From: Chloroflexota bacterium
Lineage (GTDB): Bacteria > Chloroflexota > Limnocylindria > P2-11E
Assembly (NCBI GenBank): GCA_005883625.1
Contig: VBDU01000073.1
Location: 1 to 64,000 of the forward strand
DNA length: 64,000 bases
Direction of reading: 5' to 3'
Notes under the pieces: generated by a model
What the model saw: only the letters and a program-made list of their open reading frames with translations
What the model was told of the DNA's origin: nothing
The model's database searches: none
In this document: positions 7,367 to 15,498 of the stretch, piece by piece
How the letters are laid out: the number at the start of each line of letters is the position of its first letter
Position numbering within the stretch: the first letter of the stretch is position 1
Program-made: the position numbers and the translations under genes

Positions 7367-8266
7367 CTAGACGGCTGACGTCTCCCACGCGTACCGGACG
7401 AGCGGTTCGCCGAGCCGGCGATGGCGGTCGGCGAATTCATAAGCGGCGGCGCGCCAGCGATACCTTCGGATGAGCTCTCTGGCGTCGAGGCGTGAGACGG
7501 CGTCGAGCGCCTGGTCGCGCTTCACAGCCCCGAGGTATGGCCACAAAAGTTCCAGGGCGCACAAGGTGTCGGCGCCCCCGGCGGCCCACTTGTACGCGTT
7601 CGCGTAGCCACCTCCGGACTGCGGACCTTCGATCCAACCAACGCCGACAGCGACACGGAAGCGACTCAAGACCGCAGGAACGCCGTCCGCATCGCATTGC
7701 GAGACCTTCGAACGCAGACCAGACCACGCCTGAGCGCCACGACGTCGTCGCTGAGTCTCGGTCGAACCTTCACCGTCAAAGAGACCGGCTGCCCACGCCA
7801 GCTCCGTTCGTGTCTTCTCGACCGGGTGGACGGCAGCGGGAAGATCGGCACGCCTTGTTCGGGCCGGACGCCGATGCCGCGCACGGATCTGGCTGAACTG
7901 AGTGTGATAGGCCCGGAGCGCGCGCGCCGCCTGAGCGCGCTTGACGGGACCGAGGTCTTGCCAGAGGAGCGCGACGACAGCCTGGACCTCCTCGAAGCTG
8001 TGCGTACGCCACTGGCAGAGGTAGGTCCCGCTGCGCAAATCGGGCGTCGGCGCCGAAATCCGACCAAGTCCGCGGACCGCCACACGGAAGCGAGTGAGTA
8101 CCGCCGGAATCTCGTCCGACGAAGCTGACTGTTGGGTCACGTTCGCGAACAGATTGATCGCGCCCGGTCGATTCTTGTTGGGCCACGTCCCGGTGCTGCC
8201 TTCTCCGTCGAAGAAGCCGGCCGCCCACGCGAGCTGGCAGCGGATGTCATCCCACTCGGTCGCCAC
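7367..8266 (-). CDS. Two-domain LAGLIDADG homing endonuclease-like protein
   Basis: 299 aa with two copies of the LAGLIDADG signature: LAWAAGFFDGEG at residues 12-23 and LAWAAGLFDGEG at 156-167. Each is followed by a saddle-type region with RFRVAV and a WQDLGPVKR / WPYLGAVKR segment, so it is an internally duplicated monomeric enzyme. The Asp/Glu metal residues are intact in both helices. It is free-standing: no host intron or intein is visible. It lies 50 bp from tRNA-Pro and 13 bp before the UDG gene. GC content is visibly lower than in its neighbours, consistent with recent arrival. Confidence 0.85.
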   Translation of the reverse strand: MATEWDDIRCQLAWAAGFFDGEGSTGTWPNKNRPGAINLFANVTQQSASSDEIPAVLTRFRVAVRGLGRISAPTPDLRSGTYLCQWRTHSFEEVQAVVALLWQDLGPVKRAQAARALRAYHTQFSQIRARHRRPARTRRADLPAAVHPVEKTRTELAWAAGLFDGEGSTETQRRRRGAQAWSGLRSKVSQCDADGVPAVLSRFRVAVGVGWIEGPQSGGGYANAYKWAAGGADTLCALELLWPYLGAVKRDQALDAVSRLDARELIRRYRWRAAAYEFADRHRRLGEPLVRYAWETSAV

Positions 8267-8274
8267 GGTGCGCT

Positions 8275-8280
8275 AGTATA
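8275..8280 (-). promoter_or_regulatory. Possible -10 box, leaderless start of the endonuclease gene
   Basis: TATACT lies 8 nt upstream of the GTG start, the spacing expected if transcription begins at or near the start codon. No convincing -35 element is seen and there is no Shine-Dalgarno sequence, which would suit a leaderless mRNA. Confidence 0.3.
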
Positions 8281-8316
8281 GACCATGCGTTCGAGACCAG
8301 AAAGAGCATCGGCCTG

Positions 8317-8390
8317 TCGGGGTGAGCGGACTCGAACCGCTGACCGCCAGTCCCCCAGACTGGAACTCTGACCAACTGAGCTACACCCCG
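8317..8390 (-). tRNA. tRNA-Pro (anticodon GGG)
   Basis: The minus strand folds as a full cloverleaf: acceptor CGGGGTG/CACCCCG, D-stem GCTC/GAGT with AGTTGGTCA loop, anticodon stem CCAGT/ACTGG with loop CTGGGGG (anticodon GGG), a 5-nt variable loop, and T-stem AGCGG/CCGCT with loop TTCGAGT. The discriminator base is A and no CCA is encoded. The GGG anticodon reads CCC/CCU proline codons. It lies between a histidine-kinase gene and the LAGLIDADG gene. Confidence 0.97.
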
Positions 8391-8423
8391 CGCGACCCTT
8401 TCAGTTTACGGTCCTGTGAATCC

Positions 8424-9674
8424 CTACCCCCGCGCCGCGCCGGTCCCCGCCGGCGCCGCGACATCGTCCGGAACGTGCGGCAGCGCGACGTGGAACGCAC
8501 TCCCCCGCTCCGGCGTGCTCTCCGCCCAGATCCGGCCGCCATGGCGGCTCACGATCTCCTTGCTGATGTAGAGGCCAAGCCCCATACCGGCGACGTCGCG
8601 CGCCGCGCGGTCGGGCGAGCGGTAGAAGAGCCCGAAGATCGCCTCGAGCTGGTTCGGCGCGATCCCGATCCCCTGATCGCGCACGGTGAGCCGCACCCCG
8701 TCCCGCTCGGGACCGACCTCGATCGTGACCGGCCCGCCGCCGGGCGAGTACTTGATCGCGTTCGCGATGAGGTTGTTCAGCACCTGCTCGACGTGATCGC
8801 GGTCGGCCGTGACGACCGCGGGTCCGTCGAGGCGCTTCACGCTGATCTCGTGCACGCTCGTCGTCAGCTGCATCCGCTTCGCGACCTCGTCGGCGAGGTC
8901 GGCGAGGTCGACCTCGCCATGCTTGAACTCGATACGCCCGGTCTGGATCCGCGAGACGTCCAGGAGCTCGTCGATGAGCCGCGCCAGCTTTCCGGTCTGC
9001 CGGTAGACGGTCTCGAGCTGCTCCAAGACGGGGCCGAGCGTCTCGATCCCGGCCGCTTCGGGCCCGCCCGACACGATGCGCCGGACGCGCCGGAGCGCGA
9101 CCTGGAGGAACCCGGACATCGCGGTGATCGGCGTCTTGAGCTCGTGCGACGCGATCGAGAGGAACTGCGACTTCATCCGGTCGAGCTCCTTGAGCTCCTC
9201 GTAGCGCTGGCGGAGCTCGGCGGTCGCCTCGTCGATACGCTGCTGCAGCGAGGCGTTGAGCTCGGCCAGCTCGGCGATCCGGGCGCGCAGCTCGAGCCCG
9301 AGCCGGCGGCGCTCGACGCCCCGCGTCACCGTGTTCCGCAGCTCCTCTACCTCGCTCGGCTTCACGAGATAGTCGTACGCCCCCGCGCGGAGAGACTGGA
9401 TCGCGGACTCGAGCGACGCGTAGCCCGTGAGCATGATCGTCACCGTGTCAGGCGAGCGTTGCTGGATGGTCCGGAGGATCTCGATGCCGTCGCCGTCGTC
9501 GAGACGAAGGTCCGTAAGGACGAGATCGAACGTGCGCTCCCGCACGAGGCGCTCGGCGTCGCCGAACTTCGTGGCGGTCGTCACGTCGTAGCCGTCGAGC
9601 TGAAGGATGGCTTTGATCGTGACGACGACGCTCTCCTCGTCGTCGACGACGAGGATCTTAGGCGGCTCGCGCAT
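8424..9674 (-). CDS. Receiver-histidine kinase hybrid
   Basis: Two-component protein of 416 aa. An N-terminal receiver domain (about 5-120) has the acidic pair DD11-12, phospho-acceptor Asp55 (LVLTDLRLDDG) and Lys105 (YLVKP). A coiled coil (about 125-165) leads to a HisKA domain with His177 in SIASHELKTP and a HATPase domain with N-box NNLIANAIKYSP, DQGIGI and GMGLGLYISKEI. There is no membrane segment. Starting at ATG 9674 it overlaps the preceding kinase gene by 17 nt, so the two are translationally coupled. The receiver is probably phosphorylated by that upstream kinase, with the phosphate or output passing to an unlinked regulator (inference). Confidence 0.92.
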   Translation of the reverse strand: MREPPKILVVDDEESVVVTIKAILQLDGYDVTTATKFGDAERLVRERTFDLVLTDLRLDDGDGIEILRTIQQRSPDTVTIMLTGYASLESAIQSLRAGAYDYLVKPSEVEELRNTVTRGVERRRLGLELRARIAELAELNASLQQRIDEATAELRQRYEELKELDRMKSQFLSIASHELKTPITAMSGFLQVALRRVRRIVSGGPEAAGIETLGPVLEQLETVYRQTGKLARLIDELLDVSRIQTGRIEFKHGEVDLADLADEVAKRMQLTTSVHEISVKRLDGPAVVTADRDHVEQVLNNLIANAIKYSPGGGPVTIEVGPERDGVRLTVRDQGIGIAPNQLEAIFGLFYRSPDRAARDVAGMGLGLYISKEIVSRHGGRIWAESTPERGSAFHVALPHVPDDVAAPAGTGAARG

Positions 9675-11751
9675 CGTTCGGCCCCTCGAGCGGCAACGTG
9701 ATGACGAACGTCGACCCGCGTCCCATCCGGCTCCGCACCCGGAGCGTCCCACCGTGCCCCTGAATGATGCCTTGTGATACCCACAGCCCGAGACCGGTCC
9801 CCTTGCCGGGCTTCGTCGAGAAGAACGGCTCGAAGATCTGCGCCATGACGTCATCCGGGATGCCCTCGCCCGTGTCGCGCACCTGGATCGTCACGACGCC
9901 CTTACCCACGAGCTCGGCCTCGGCGCCGTACCCGCCCTGCGTCGAGACCGTGATCGTGCCGCCCTTCTTCATCGAGTCGCCGGCGTTGAGGAGCAAGTTG
10001 AGGATCACCTGCTTCAGCTGGTCGACGGAGCCGCGGACATTCGGCAACGAGGGGTCGAGCTCGTTCACGAGCTGTACGCCCATCTCGCGCAGCCGCTTGG
10101 CGACCAGGCCCTCTGCCTCCTCGATGAGCGCGTTCACGTCCATCGGGGCCATGGCCTCGGTGGTGCGGTAGAAGCCGAGCATCTGGCGAAGGATCCGCGA
10201 CATGCGCTGCGTCTCGCGCGCCGCGATGTCCAGGTATTCGCGACCGCCGTCGGGGCCGCGCCGCTGCTGCAACAGGTAGAGGGCGTTCTGCACGGCCTCG
10301 AGCGGGTTGTTGATCTCGTGCGCGATCGACGCCGCGAGCCGTCCGGTCGCGGCGAGCTTCTCCGAGTCGAAGAGCACCTGCTCGAGCCGGCGGCGCTCGA
10401 GCTCGCGGAGCCGCCCGACGTCCTGCATGACCGAGACGGTCGCGACGACCGCGCCCCGCGTGTCGCGCACCTCGGTCGCCTGGACCTCCATCTCGAGGCG
10501 TTCCTCGCTCTCGGGATCGGTCACCACGATCTCGCCCCGCCTCTCGCTGGCGGGCTCGAGCCGGAGCGCGGCGAGGAACGAGGTGAACCGGGCGTCGTTC
10601 GCGACGGCCATCTGGGGGCGGCGTCCGCTGCCGGGTTGGGCGCCGAAGAGCCGCTGGGCCGCGGCGTTCATCGACACTATCTGGTTGTCGTTGTCGATCA
10701 CGATGATCGGGTTCGGTACGTTCCGCAACACGAGGTCGAGGCGGTCGCGCTCGATCCGGACCTCTTCCTCCGCGGTCTGGAGGCGCTGCTCGCCGCGCGC
10801 GAGCTGCTCGCTGATGTGCCGGATGTCCGTGACGTTCTTCAGGACCGAGACCGTCCCGCGCATGCCGACGCGGAAGTTCGTCGCCGGCGTCGTGATGACC
10901 TCGTAGATGAGCTCGGTGCCCTCGATGGAGTCCACGAGGGTGACCTCGCGGCTCGTCGTCGCGGCGCCGCGCTCGAGGTTCCACGTCGAGAGCGCCGCGG
11001 TGAAGAGGAAGTTGTTCATCCAGACGGCGCGCCGCTTCCCGGGGCTGTCCTCTTCGCCTGCCCGGAAGAGGAGCTCGGCACGGCGGTTCTGCAGGACGAT
11101 GTCGTTGTTGGAGTCGGTCAAGAGGACGGCGTCCCCGACGCCGTTCACCATCCACCAGAGCCACTCTTTCTCGATGGCGTGCGACTCGCTGGTCTCGCGC
11201 AGGAGCTCGACGTCGCGCTGCCGGCTGAGGGCTTCGCCGGCCTGGCGCGCGAAGGGGACGAGCGTCTCGACGTCGGCTTGCGACACGCCGCGCGCACGCG
11301 CGAGCAGCACGACGCCCGCGAACTCGCCGCGCATCTCCCAGCCCGGGGTCGTGGTGCGGTGTCCATCGGTCGTGTTGAAGCCTTCGGTCGCGCTCCGCAG
11401 CGGGGCCGCCACGAACGGGCCGAAGGCGATCTTGTCGAGCCGCTCGCGCACCGGTCCCGCCAGGCGCGGCTCGCGGGCAGGGTCGGCCACGAGCGTGGGC
11501 ATCCCGCCGCGTAGCGACGCGACGATCGGGTCCTCCGGGTCGGCGAGCGGGCACTCGATCGCCTGCGCTTCCGCGTCGGGGATCCCAAAGCCGAAGGCGC
11601 CTCGCAGCGAGGCGCGCTCCTCGTCGTAGAGCAGGACCAGGGCCTTGTCGAAGGCGAACGTGCGCAGAAGGTCGTCGAGGAGCGGTTCCAGCGCGTCCCG
11701 CGGATCGCGGCGTGACGCGGCGCGCTCGTAGCGCTCCAAGACGTCACTCAC
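9658..11751 (-). CDS. GAF-PAS-PAS sensor histidine kinase
   Basis: Cytosolic sensor kinase, 697 aa. A GAF-like domain occupies about 20-190, with two PAS domains at about 205-320 (DAVLLTDSNNDIVLQNRRAELLF) and 340-450 (NPIIVIDNDNQIVSMNAAAQRLFG). HisKA has His478 in SIAHEINNPLEA, and the ATPase has NLLLNAGDS, DTGEGIP and GTGLGLWVSQ. The HEINNP form is NtrB-like. There are no membrane spans, so it senses an intracellular signal such as redox state, light or a ligand (unknown). The GTG start lies 20 bp after gvpA on the same strand, so it is probably the penultimate gene of the gas vesicle operon. Confidence 0.92.
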   Translation of the reverse strand: MSDVLERYERAASRRDPRDALEPLLDDLLRTFAFDKALVLLYDEERASLRGAFGFGIPDAEAQAIECPLADPEDPIVASLRGGMPTLVADPAREPRLAGPVRERLDKIAFGPFVAAPLRSATEGFNTTDGHRTTTPGWEMRGEFAGVVLLARARGVSQADVETLVPFARQAGEALSRQRDVELLRETSESHAIEKEWLWWMVNGVGDAVLLTDSNNDIVLQNRRAELLFRAGEEDSPGKRRAVWMNNFLFTAALSTWNLERGAATTSREVTLVDSIEGTELIYEVITTPATNFRVGMRGTVSVLKNVTDIRHISEQLARGEQRLQTAEEEVRIERDRLDLVLRNVPNPIIVIDNDNQIVSMNAAAQRLFGAQPGSGRRPQMAVANDARFTSFLAALRLEPASERRGEIVVTDPESEERLEMEVQATEVRDTRGAVVATVSVMQDVGRLRELERRRLEQVLFDSEKLAATGRLAASIAHEINNPLEAVQNALYLLQQRRGPDGGREYLDIAARETQRMSRILRQMLGFYRTTEAMAPMDVNALIEEAEGLVAKRLREMGVQLVNELDPSLPNVRGSVDQLKQVILNLLLNAGDSMKKGGTITVSTQGGYGAEAELVGKGVVTIQVRDTGEGIPDDVMAQIFEPFFSTKPGKGTGLGLWVSQGIIQGHGGTLRVRSRMGRGSTFVITLPLEGPNDARAA

Positions 11752-11771
11752 GATCGTTCACCGGGCGCCCG

Positions 11772-12047
11772 CTAGGTGCGCTCCGTCGTCCGCGAGCGTG
11801 ACGGCATCTCGCCGGACGTCACGCCGCCCGTGCCGATGCTCGTGCGGACCGGGGGCGTGAGGCCGAGCGCGTCCGAGTACCGCAGGTACGTGTCGATCGA
11901 GGCGACGACGACACGGGCCTCGACGGTGATGAGGTCGATGCCGACGAGCGACACCCGGACCCACGCGTCGATGACGATGCCCTTGTCGAGGACGCGATCC
12001 AGCACGTCGATGAGGCTGCTGCCGCCGGGTGCACGTTCGACTGGCAT
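11772..12047 (-). CDS. gvpA: Gas vesicle major structural protein GvpA
   Basis: Main shell protein of gas vesicles, hollow protein organelles that hold gas and give buoyancy. Residues 10-63 are near-canonical Gvp[20 protein letters not shown], then [19 protein letters not shown] and [16 protein letters not shown]. The last 25 residues are a Ser/Thr/Gly-rich tail longer than in typical 70-aa GvpA. The start ATG 12047 has a strong Shine-Dalgarno AGGGAGG 9 nt upstream, the best of the cluster, fitting the high expression this protein needs. It is the last gvp gene of the run, before the sensor kinase. Confidence 0.96.
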   Translation of the reverse strand: MPVERAPGGSSLIDVLDRVLDKGIVIDAWVRVSLVGIDLITVEARVVVASIDTYLRYSDALGLTPPVRTSIGTGGVTSGEMPSRSRTTERT

Positions 12048-12053
12048 GTCGGG

Positions 12054-12362
12054 CTACCTCCCTTTGGGATTCGATCGGAGCTCGCGCTCGAGCTGGGTGA
12101 TGCGCGCCTCGAGCTTGGCGACCGCGTCGCCGTCGCGGGAGCCGCCGGTGAGGGTGCGCTCGTAGCGCCACCAGTTCAGGCCGATCTGCTCGGCCTTGTC
12201 GATCGAGCAGACGAGGAGCCGGATGCGAATCGTGAGGAGCTCGACGTTCGCGAGCGAGATCGACACGTCTCCCGCCACGACGAGCCCCTTGTCGAGCACG
12301 CGGTCCAGAAGGTCGGCGAGCGTGGTCGTCTGCGGGACCTGTGAGCGCCGCTCCATGCTCAT
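12054..12362 (-). CDS. gvpJ: Gas vesicle minor protein GvpJ (GvpA paralogue)
   Basis: 102-aa GvpA-family protein with the J-type core: [19 protein letters not shown], then SISLANVELLTIRIRLLVC and SIDKAEQIGLNWW. The C-terminal third is a charged helix (LEARITQLERELRSN). GvpJ-type proteins are thought to act in nucleation or end-cap growth of the vesicle. ATG 12362 overlaps the gvpK stop by ATGA, and gvpA begins 6 bp downstream, consistent with coupled synthesis of minor and major shell proteins. Confidence 0.92.
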   Translation of the reverse strand: MSMERRSQVPQTTTLADLLDRVLDKGLVVAGDVSISLANVELLTIRIRLLVCSIDKAEQIGLNWWRYERTLTGGSRDGDAVAKLEARITQLERELRSNPKGR

Positions 12363-12685
12363 AAGAGCTTCCCCAGCGGACCGAGGCCGAGGTTGAGCTC
12401 GGCGGGGTCCAGACCGAACGAACGCGCGATCTGATGCACCTTCTCTTCGAGCCGCATCAGCGCGAGGCCCATCCGCTCGATCTCGTCGTCGCTCAACGTG
12501 CCGCCCTCCATTCGCCGGACCGCCTGGCGCTCGAGCAGCTGCCGGAGGAACTCTACGAGGGCGAGCACGAGCTTCGCGAGCCCTTGCTCGACGCCGTCCG
12601 GATCGACGTCCACGTGCTCCGGCAGGATGCCACGAAGTCGCTCCACCTCGCGCCGCAGCTCCGCGAGCTCTTCCTGTTCGGTCAT
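12359..12685 (-). CDS. gvpK: Gas vesicle protein GvpK
   Basis: 108-aa assembly protein of gas vesicles. The conserved core is VDPDGVEQGLAKLVLALVEF, then LRQLLERQAVRRMEGGTLSD, then DEIERMGLALMRLEEKV, ending with the typical LNLGLGPLGKLL. I start it at ATG 12685 (MTEQEEL) because this ATG overlaps the upstream gene's stop by ATGA, like its neighbours; ATG 12697 is possible. GvpK is essential for vesicle formation in several systems, but its biochemical role is not defined. Confidence 0.95.
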   Translation of the reverse strand: MTEQEELAELRREVERLRGILPEHVDVDPDGVEQGLAKLVLALVEFLRQLLERQAVRRMEGGTLSDDEIERMGLALMRLEEKVHQIARSFGLDPAELNLGLGPLGKLL

Positions 12686-13428
12686 GCCGGGGGCCATCCC
12701 GGGAGCCGGGTGGCAGAGCCCGCCGACACGCCCCCCGATTCGTCGATCCCCGCGAACGTGTACGGCGGCCAGGGGCCGTTCACCACCCCCGTGACGTCCG
12801 AAAGGCCGGCCAGGAAGCGGCGCAGCGAGGCGATCTGGTCAGGCGCTTGATCGGTCGGTGACAGTACGGCGAGCGAAACAGCCACGCGCTCGCTCGAGCA
12901 GATTTCATGCCGGACGAGGGCTGGCTCGACCGCCAGGGTAGCGACCAGCCGTTCCACCAGCTCCGCCGCCTGTCGGCGCCGCGCGTCCGACGCCGACCAG
13001 CGGGCTTGGCGCTCCTCGAGGAATCGTCGTCCGGGGCCGGCGGCGTCATCGACCGGCGGCCGCGGGGCAGAGTCCCCCGACGGCTCGCGCCAGAGGAGCG
13101 TGACCGCGATCTCAGAGCGCCCGCTGACGCGCGCGAGTGCGTCGCGCAGGGCGTCGCTTCGCCGGTCGAGCGTCGCGCGAGCCGCCGCCGCGTCCGCGAA
13201 CGCGGTGCCGAACCGCACGGGGAGGCACGGCGTCGCCGCGCAGATCCCCTCGATGACGCGGTGATGGTCGAGCACGTCGTCGCGCGCGAGGGGCTCCGCC
13301 GTATCCCAGCGCGTGCTCCATATGCCGAGCCCGGCGCTCTCGAGCCACTCGAGGGGCCGGCCCCGCAGCCCCCTCACCGCGACGCGCGGGCGCGGGGCGG
13401 GCGTGATCGCGTGAGCGATGAGCCTCAT
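12682..13428 (-). CDS. GvpL/GvpF-family gas vesicle protein, copy 3
   Basis: 248-aa member of the GvpL/F family, divergent from the other two in the cluster. Family signatures remain: DVLDHHRVIEGICAATPCLPVRFGTAF at about 52-78 and the C-terminal NGPWPPYTFA. The middle is a charged helical segment. The C-terminal extension of about 20 residues is low-complexity (ESGGVSAGSATRLPG). ATG 13428 overlaps gvpS by ATGA and the stop overlaps gvpK. GvpF/L proteins bind GvpA monomers and other Gvp proteins during assembly; three paralogues suggest separate partners. Confidence 0.88.
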   Translation of the reverse strand: MRLIAHAITPAPRPRVAVRGLRGRPLEWLESAGLGIWSTRWDTAEPLARDDVLDHHRVIEGICAATPCLPVRFGTAFADAAAARATLDRRSDALRDALARVSGRSEIAVTLLWREPSGDSAPRPPVDDAAGPGRRFLEERQARWSASDARRRQAAELVERLVATLAVEPALVRHEICSSERVAVSLAVLSPTDQAPDQIASLRRFLAGLSDVTGVVNGPWPPYTFAGIDESGGVSAGSATRLPGWPPA

Positions 13429-13658
13429 CAGGTCCGGGGAGCTCCGCCCCCCGAGGAGCCCCCGCCTCCCGCGGGCCCCCCGCGCGGGCGCTCCAGCGCG
13501 TCGACCGACGAGAGGACGAGGTTCAGACCGAGATAGATGAGGTCGACCCCGGCGACGGAGATGGTCGCCTCGCCGATGAGCACCACGCCCTTGTTCAGCA
13601 GGCGATCGACGAGCTCGAGGAGCGACGCATCCGACGGCGCCAGCGGCTGGACGCTCAC
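13428..13658 (-). CDS. gvpS: GvpA-paralogue minor protein (GvpS/GvpM type)
   Basis: 76-aa GvpA-family protein with core LLELVDRLLNKGVVLIGEA then TISVAGVDLIYLGLNLVLSS, the GIV-to-GVV-L-GEA variant seen in GvpS/GvpM. The C-terminal tail (about 55-76) is Gly/Pro/Ser-rich. The start is GTG 13658, which overlaps the upstream gvpL stop by GTGA; a start at 13688 would place ten residues inside gvpL. It is probably a minor component rather than the shell protein. S versus M is a naming choice, since both are shell-protein paralogues. Confidence 0.88.
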   Translation of the reverse strand: MSVQPLAPSDASLLELVDRLLNKGVVLIGEATISVAGVDLIYLGLNLVLSSVDALERPRGGPAGGGGSSGGGAPRT

Positions 13659-14431
13659 TCGAGGCCGCCGAAGCGGTACGCCGGCCACGGACCCGAGAGG
13701 CGCACGCGGTAGCCGCCGCCCTCGTGGCTTCGCTCGAGCTCGCGGACCGCACTCGCGAGGTCGGGCTGGCGATCGCGCGGCACGAGCACGCTGAACCGCG
13801 CGACCGCGGGGGTCTCCGCGCCTTCGATGAGCGGCTCGCGGTACACGCGCTCCGCTATCGTGCCGACCGCCGCCTCGGCGACCGCGGCGATGGTCGCGTC
13901 TCGCTCGCGGCGCTCGTCGCGGACGACCTCCTCGCGGCGCTTGCCGAGGAGGAACGCGCGACCCGGCGGAGCGCCGGCGATCTCGCGCTCGAGGGCGCCG
14001 AGCGCGTCGCTCTCCGACGGCCGCCCAGCGTCACGCTCGATCGAGACGATCCACTCCGACCGCCCGCGAAGCGACGCGAGCCGCTCGGCGAGCTCCCCGG
14101 CGCGCGAGCGCAGGAGCGCGCGCACGCCGTCGTCGTCGCGATAGATCGCGCCGAACGAGACGGGCACGACCGCGTCGAGGAGCTCGTGCAGCCGGCCATT
14201 CACTTCCTGGTGCGCCGCCGCGCGCGGCGCGAGCCAGTCGAGATCGCGCAGGTGCTCGTTCAGCGGAGCCTCGTCGTAGTCGCTCGCCCGCACGGTGCTC
14301 GTCGCCCCGGAGAGCGCGGCCTCGACCACGGCGGTCACCCGGCCGCCCTCGACGCCACGCAGCTCGCTCTCGGCGATCGCCCTCGCGTTCTCCGCTCCGG
14401 CGATCGCGTAGAGGTACCGGAGATCGCTCAC
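13655..14431 (-). CDS. gvpL: GvpL/GvpF-family gas vesicle protein, copy 2
   Basis: 258 aa, full-length GvpL/F fold. The N-terminal domain begins LRYLYAIA and contains VTAVVEAALSG, then HQEVNGRLHELLDAVVPVSFGAIYRDDDGV, with about 50 residues between TAVV and VVPVSFG as is usual. The C-terminal domain ends with SGPWPAYRFGGLE. The GTG start 14431 overlaps gvpG by GTGA. It is an assembly factor that binds GvpA-type proteins. It is the useful in-window control for the internal deletion in gvpF (14764-15498). Confidence 0.92.
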   Translation of the reverse strand: MSDLRYLYAIAGAENARAIAESELRGVEGGRVTAVVEAALSGATSTVRASDYDEAPLNEHLRDLDWLAPRAAAHQEVNGRLHELLDAVVPVSFGAIYRDDDGVRALLRSRAGELAERLASLRGRSEWIVSIERDAGRPSESDALGALEREIAGAPPGRAFLLGKRREEVVRDERRERDATIAAVAEAAVGTIAERVYREPLIEGAETPAVARFSVLVPRDRQPDLASAVRELERSHEGGGYRVRLSGPWPAYRFGGLE

Positions 14432-14745
14432 CGGTCCTCGAGCTCCTCGGGCAGCTCGATCACGACGCTGCGCTCCTCGCCCTCCGCTGGCGCGCTCGCC
14501 TCGGCGGCCTCGCGCGCGGCCTGCTTGCGGTACTCGCGGATCTCCCGCAGCCGCGCGAGGAGCGCCTTCTCGCGCTCCGCGTGCTCCGCCTCGCCGATGC
14601 GGCCCTCTTCGAGCTCGAGCGCGAGCGCCATCAGCTCCTCGCGGACAGGCTCGTCGTCGGTCATCTGCTGCTCGGCGAACTCCACGACCTTCTCGAGGCA
14701 GTAGCGGATCCCGGCCGCCGGAGCGGTCACCGGAAGCGCCAGCAA
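14428..14745 (-). CDS. gvpG: Gas vesicle protein GvpG
   Basis: 105-aa GvpG-like helical protein: LLALPVTAPAAGIRYCLEKV, then EEGRIGEAEHAEREKALLARLREI, then an acidic tail (VVIELPEELEDR). The start is uncertain. TTG 14745 is the only standard codon, but family proteins normally begin a few residues earlier with a MGxFKLL-like segment. Here VIFKLLALPV is encoded just after the gvpF stop, in the same frame, with CTG 14760 or ATC 14754 as the only possible upstream starts. The gene overlaps gvpL by GTGA. The role in assembly is unknown. Confidence 0.85.
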   Translation of the reverse strand: MLALPVTAPAAGIRYCLEKVVEFAEQQMTDDEPVREELMALALELEEGRIGEAEHAEREKALLARLREIREYRKQAAREAAEASAPAEGEERSVVIELPEELEDR

Positions 14746-14763
14746 TTTGAAGATGACCAGGGG

Positions 14764-15498
14764 CTAGACCCCCGCGGAGCGCTCGAGCTGCAGTCGGATC
14801 GTGACGAAGTTGTACGGCGGCCACGGCCCCGTTTCGCGGAACGTCAGCTTGCCCTCGTACTGCTTGCTGATGTCGTGGATCTTCGCGTCGAAGGTCTCGC
14901 GGTGGTCGCGCCCGACGAGGAACGCCGCGTTCATGATCATCTTGTCGCCGATGACCTTGTTCGACCGCGAGGCGATCGCCGCCTCGCGGAGCTGGTCGTA
15001 GATCTCGCGGACGTAGGCGTCCGCCTTGTCCGCGAGGGCCTGCTCGACCAGCCGGCCGAGCTGCATGCGCGCGAAGTACGTCGACGTCTGCTGGTTCGAC
15101 TCGATCTCGGCCTTGAGCCGCCGCAGCTCCTCGTTCTCCTGCTCGATCTCCTCGAGCACCTTCTCGCGGTCCCAGTTGACCTTGAGACCGACCTCGAGCT
15201 TGTCCTTCATCTTCAAGAGGACGTCGCGCAGCGCGTCGTACGTGTCCTTCAGGAACTCGACCGTGTCGCCCTCGGTCTTGAAGAGCGTCCCGAAGCTCAT
15301 CGGCACCACGACGGCCGCGAGGTCGCGGTAATGGACCGTGTACACCTCGTCGCCGCGGCCGCCGATACCGATCTTGCCGAAGGTGCGCGGCTCGGACAAC
15401 TCGATGATGGAGTACACGTAGACCCCGCTGTCGGTCTTGGTCTCGGCCTGCGTGGAAGTCGTGACCGTCGTTTCCATCGATCCTCCGTCGGTGGTCAT
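14764..15498 (-). CDS. gvpF: GvpF/L-family protein with an apparent internal deletion
   Basis: 244 aa. N-terminal VYVYSIIE and C-terminal ETGPWPPYNFVTIRL mark the GvpF/L family. The N-terminal domain jumps from YRDLAAVV directly to VPMSFGTLF (residues 59-73), lacking the roughly 40-50 residues (with the conserved H-E/N helix) found there in relatives and in the two other copies in this window. A coiled coil (about 105-140) follows. ATG 15498 overlaps the upstream gene by ATGA; ATG 15477 behind GGAGG is an alternative. The reading frame is intact, so the product may be functional, altered, or an assembly artefact. Confidence 0.85.
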   Translation of the reverse strand: MTTDGGSMETTVTTSTQAETKTDSGVYVYSIIELSEPRTFGKIGIGGRGDEVYTVHYRDLAAVVVPMSFGTLFKTEGDTVEFLKDTYDALRDVLLKMKDKLEVGLKVNWDREKVLEEIEQENEELRRLKAEIESNQQTSTYFARMQLGRLVEQALADKADAYVREIYDQLREAAIASRSNKVIGDKMIMNAAFLVGRDHRETFDAKIHDISKQYEGKLTFRETGPWPPYNFVTIRLQLERSAGV

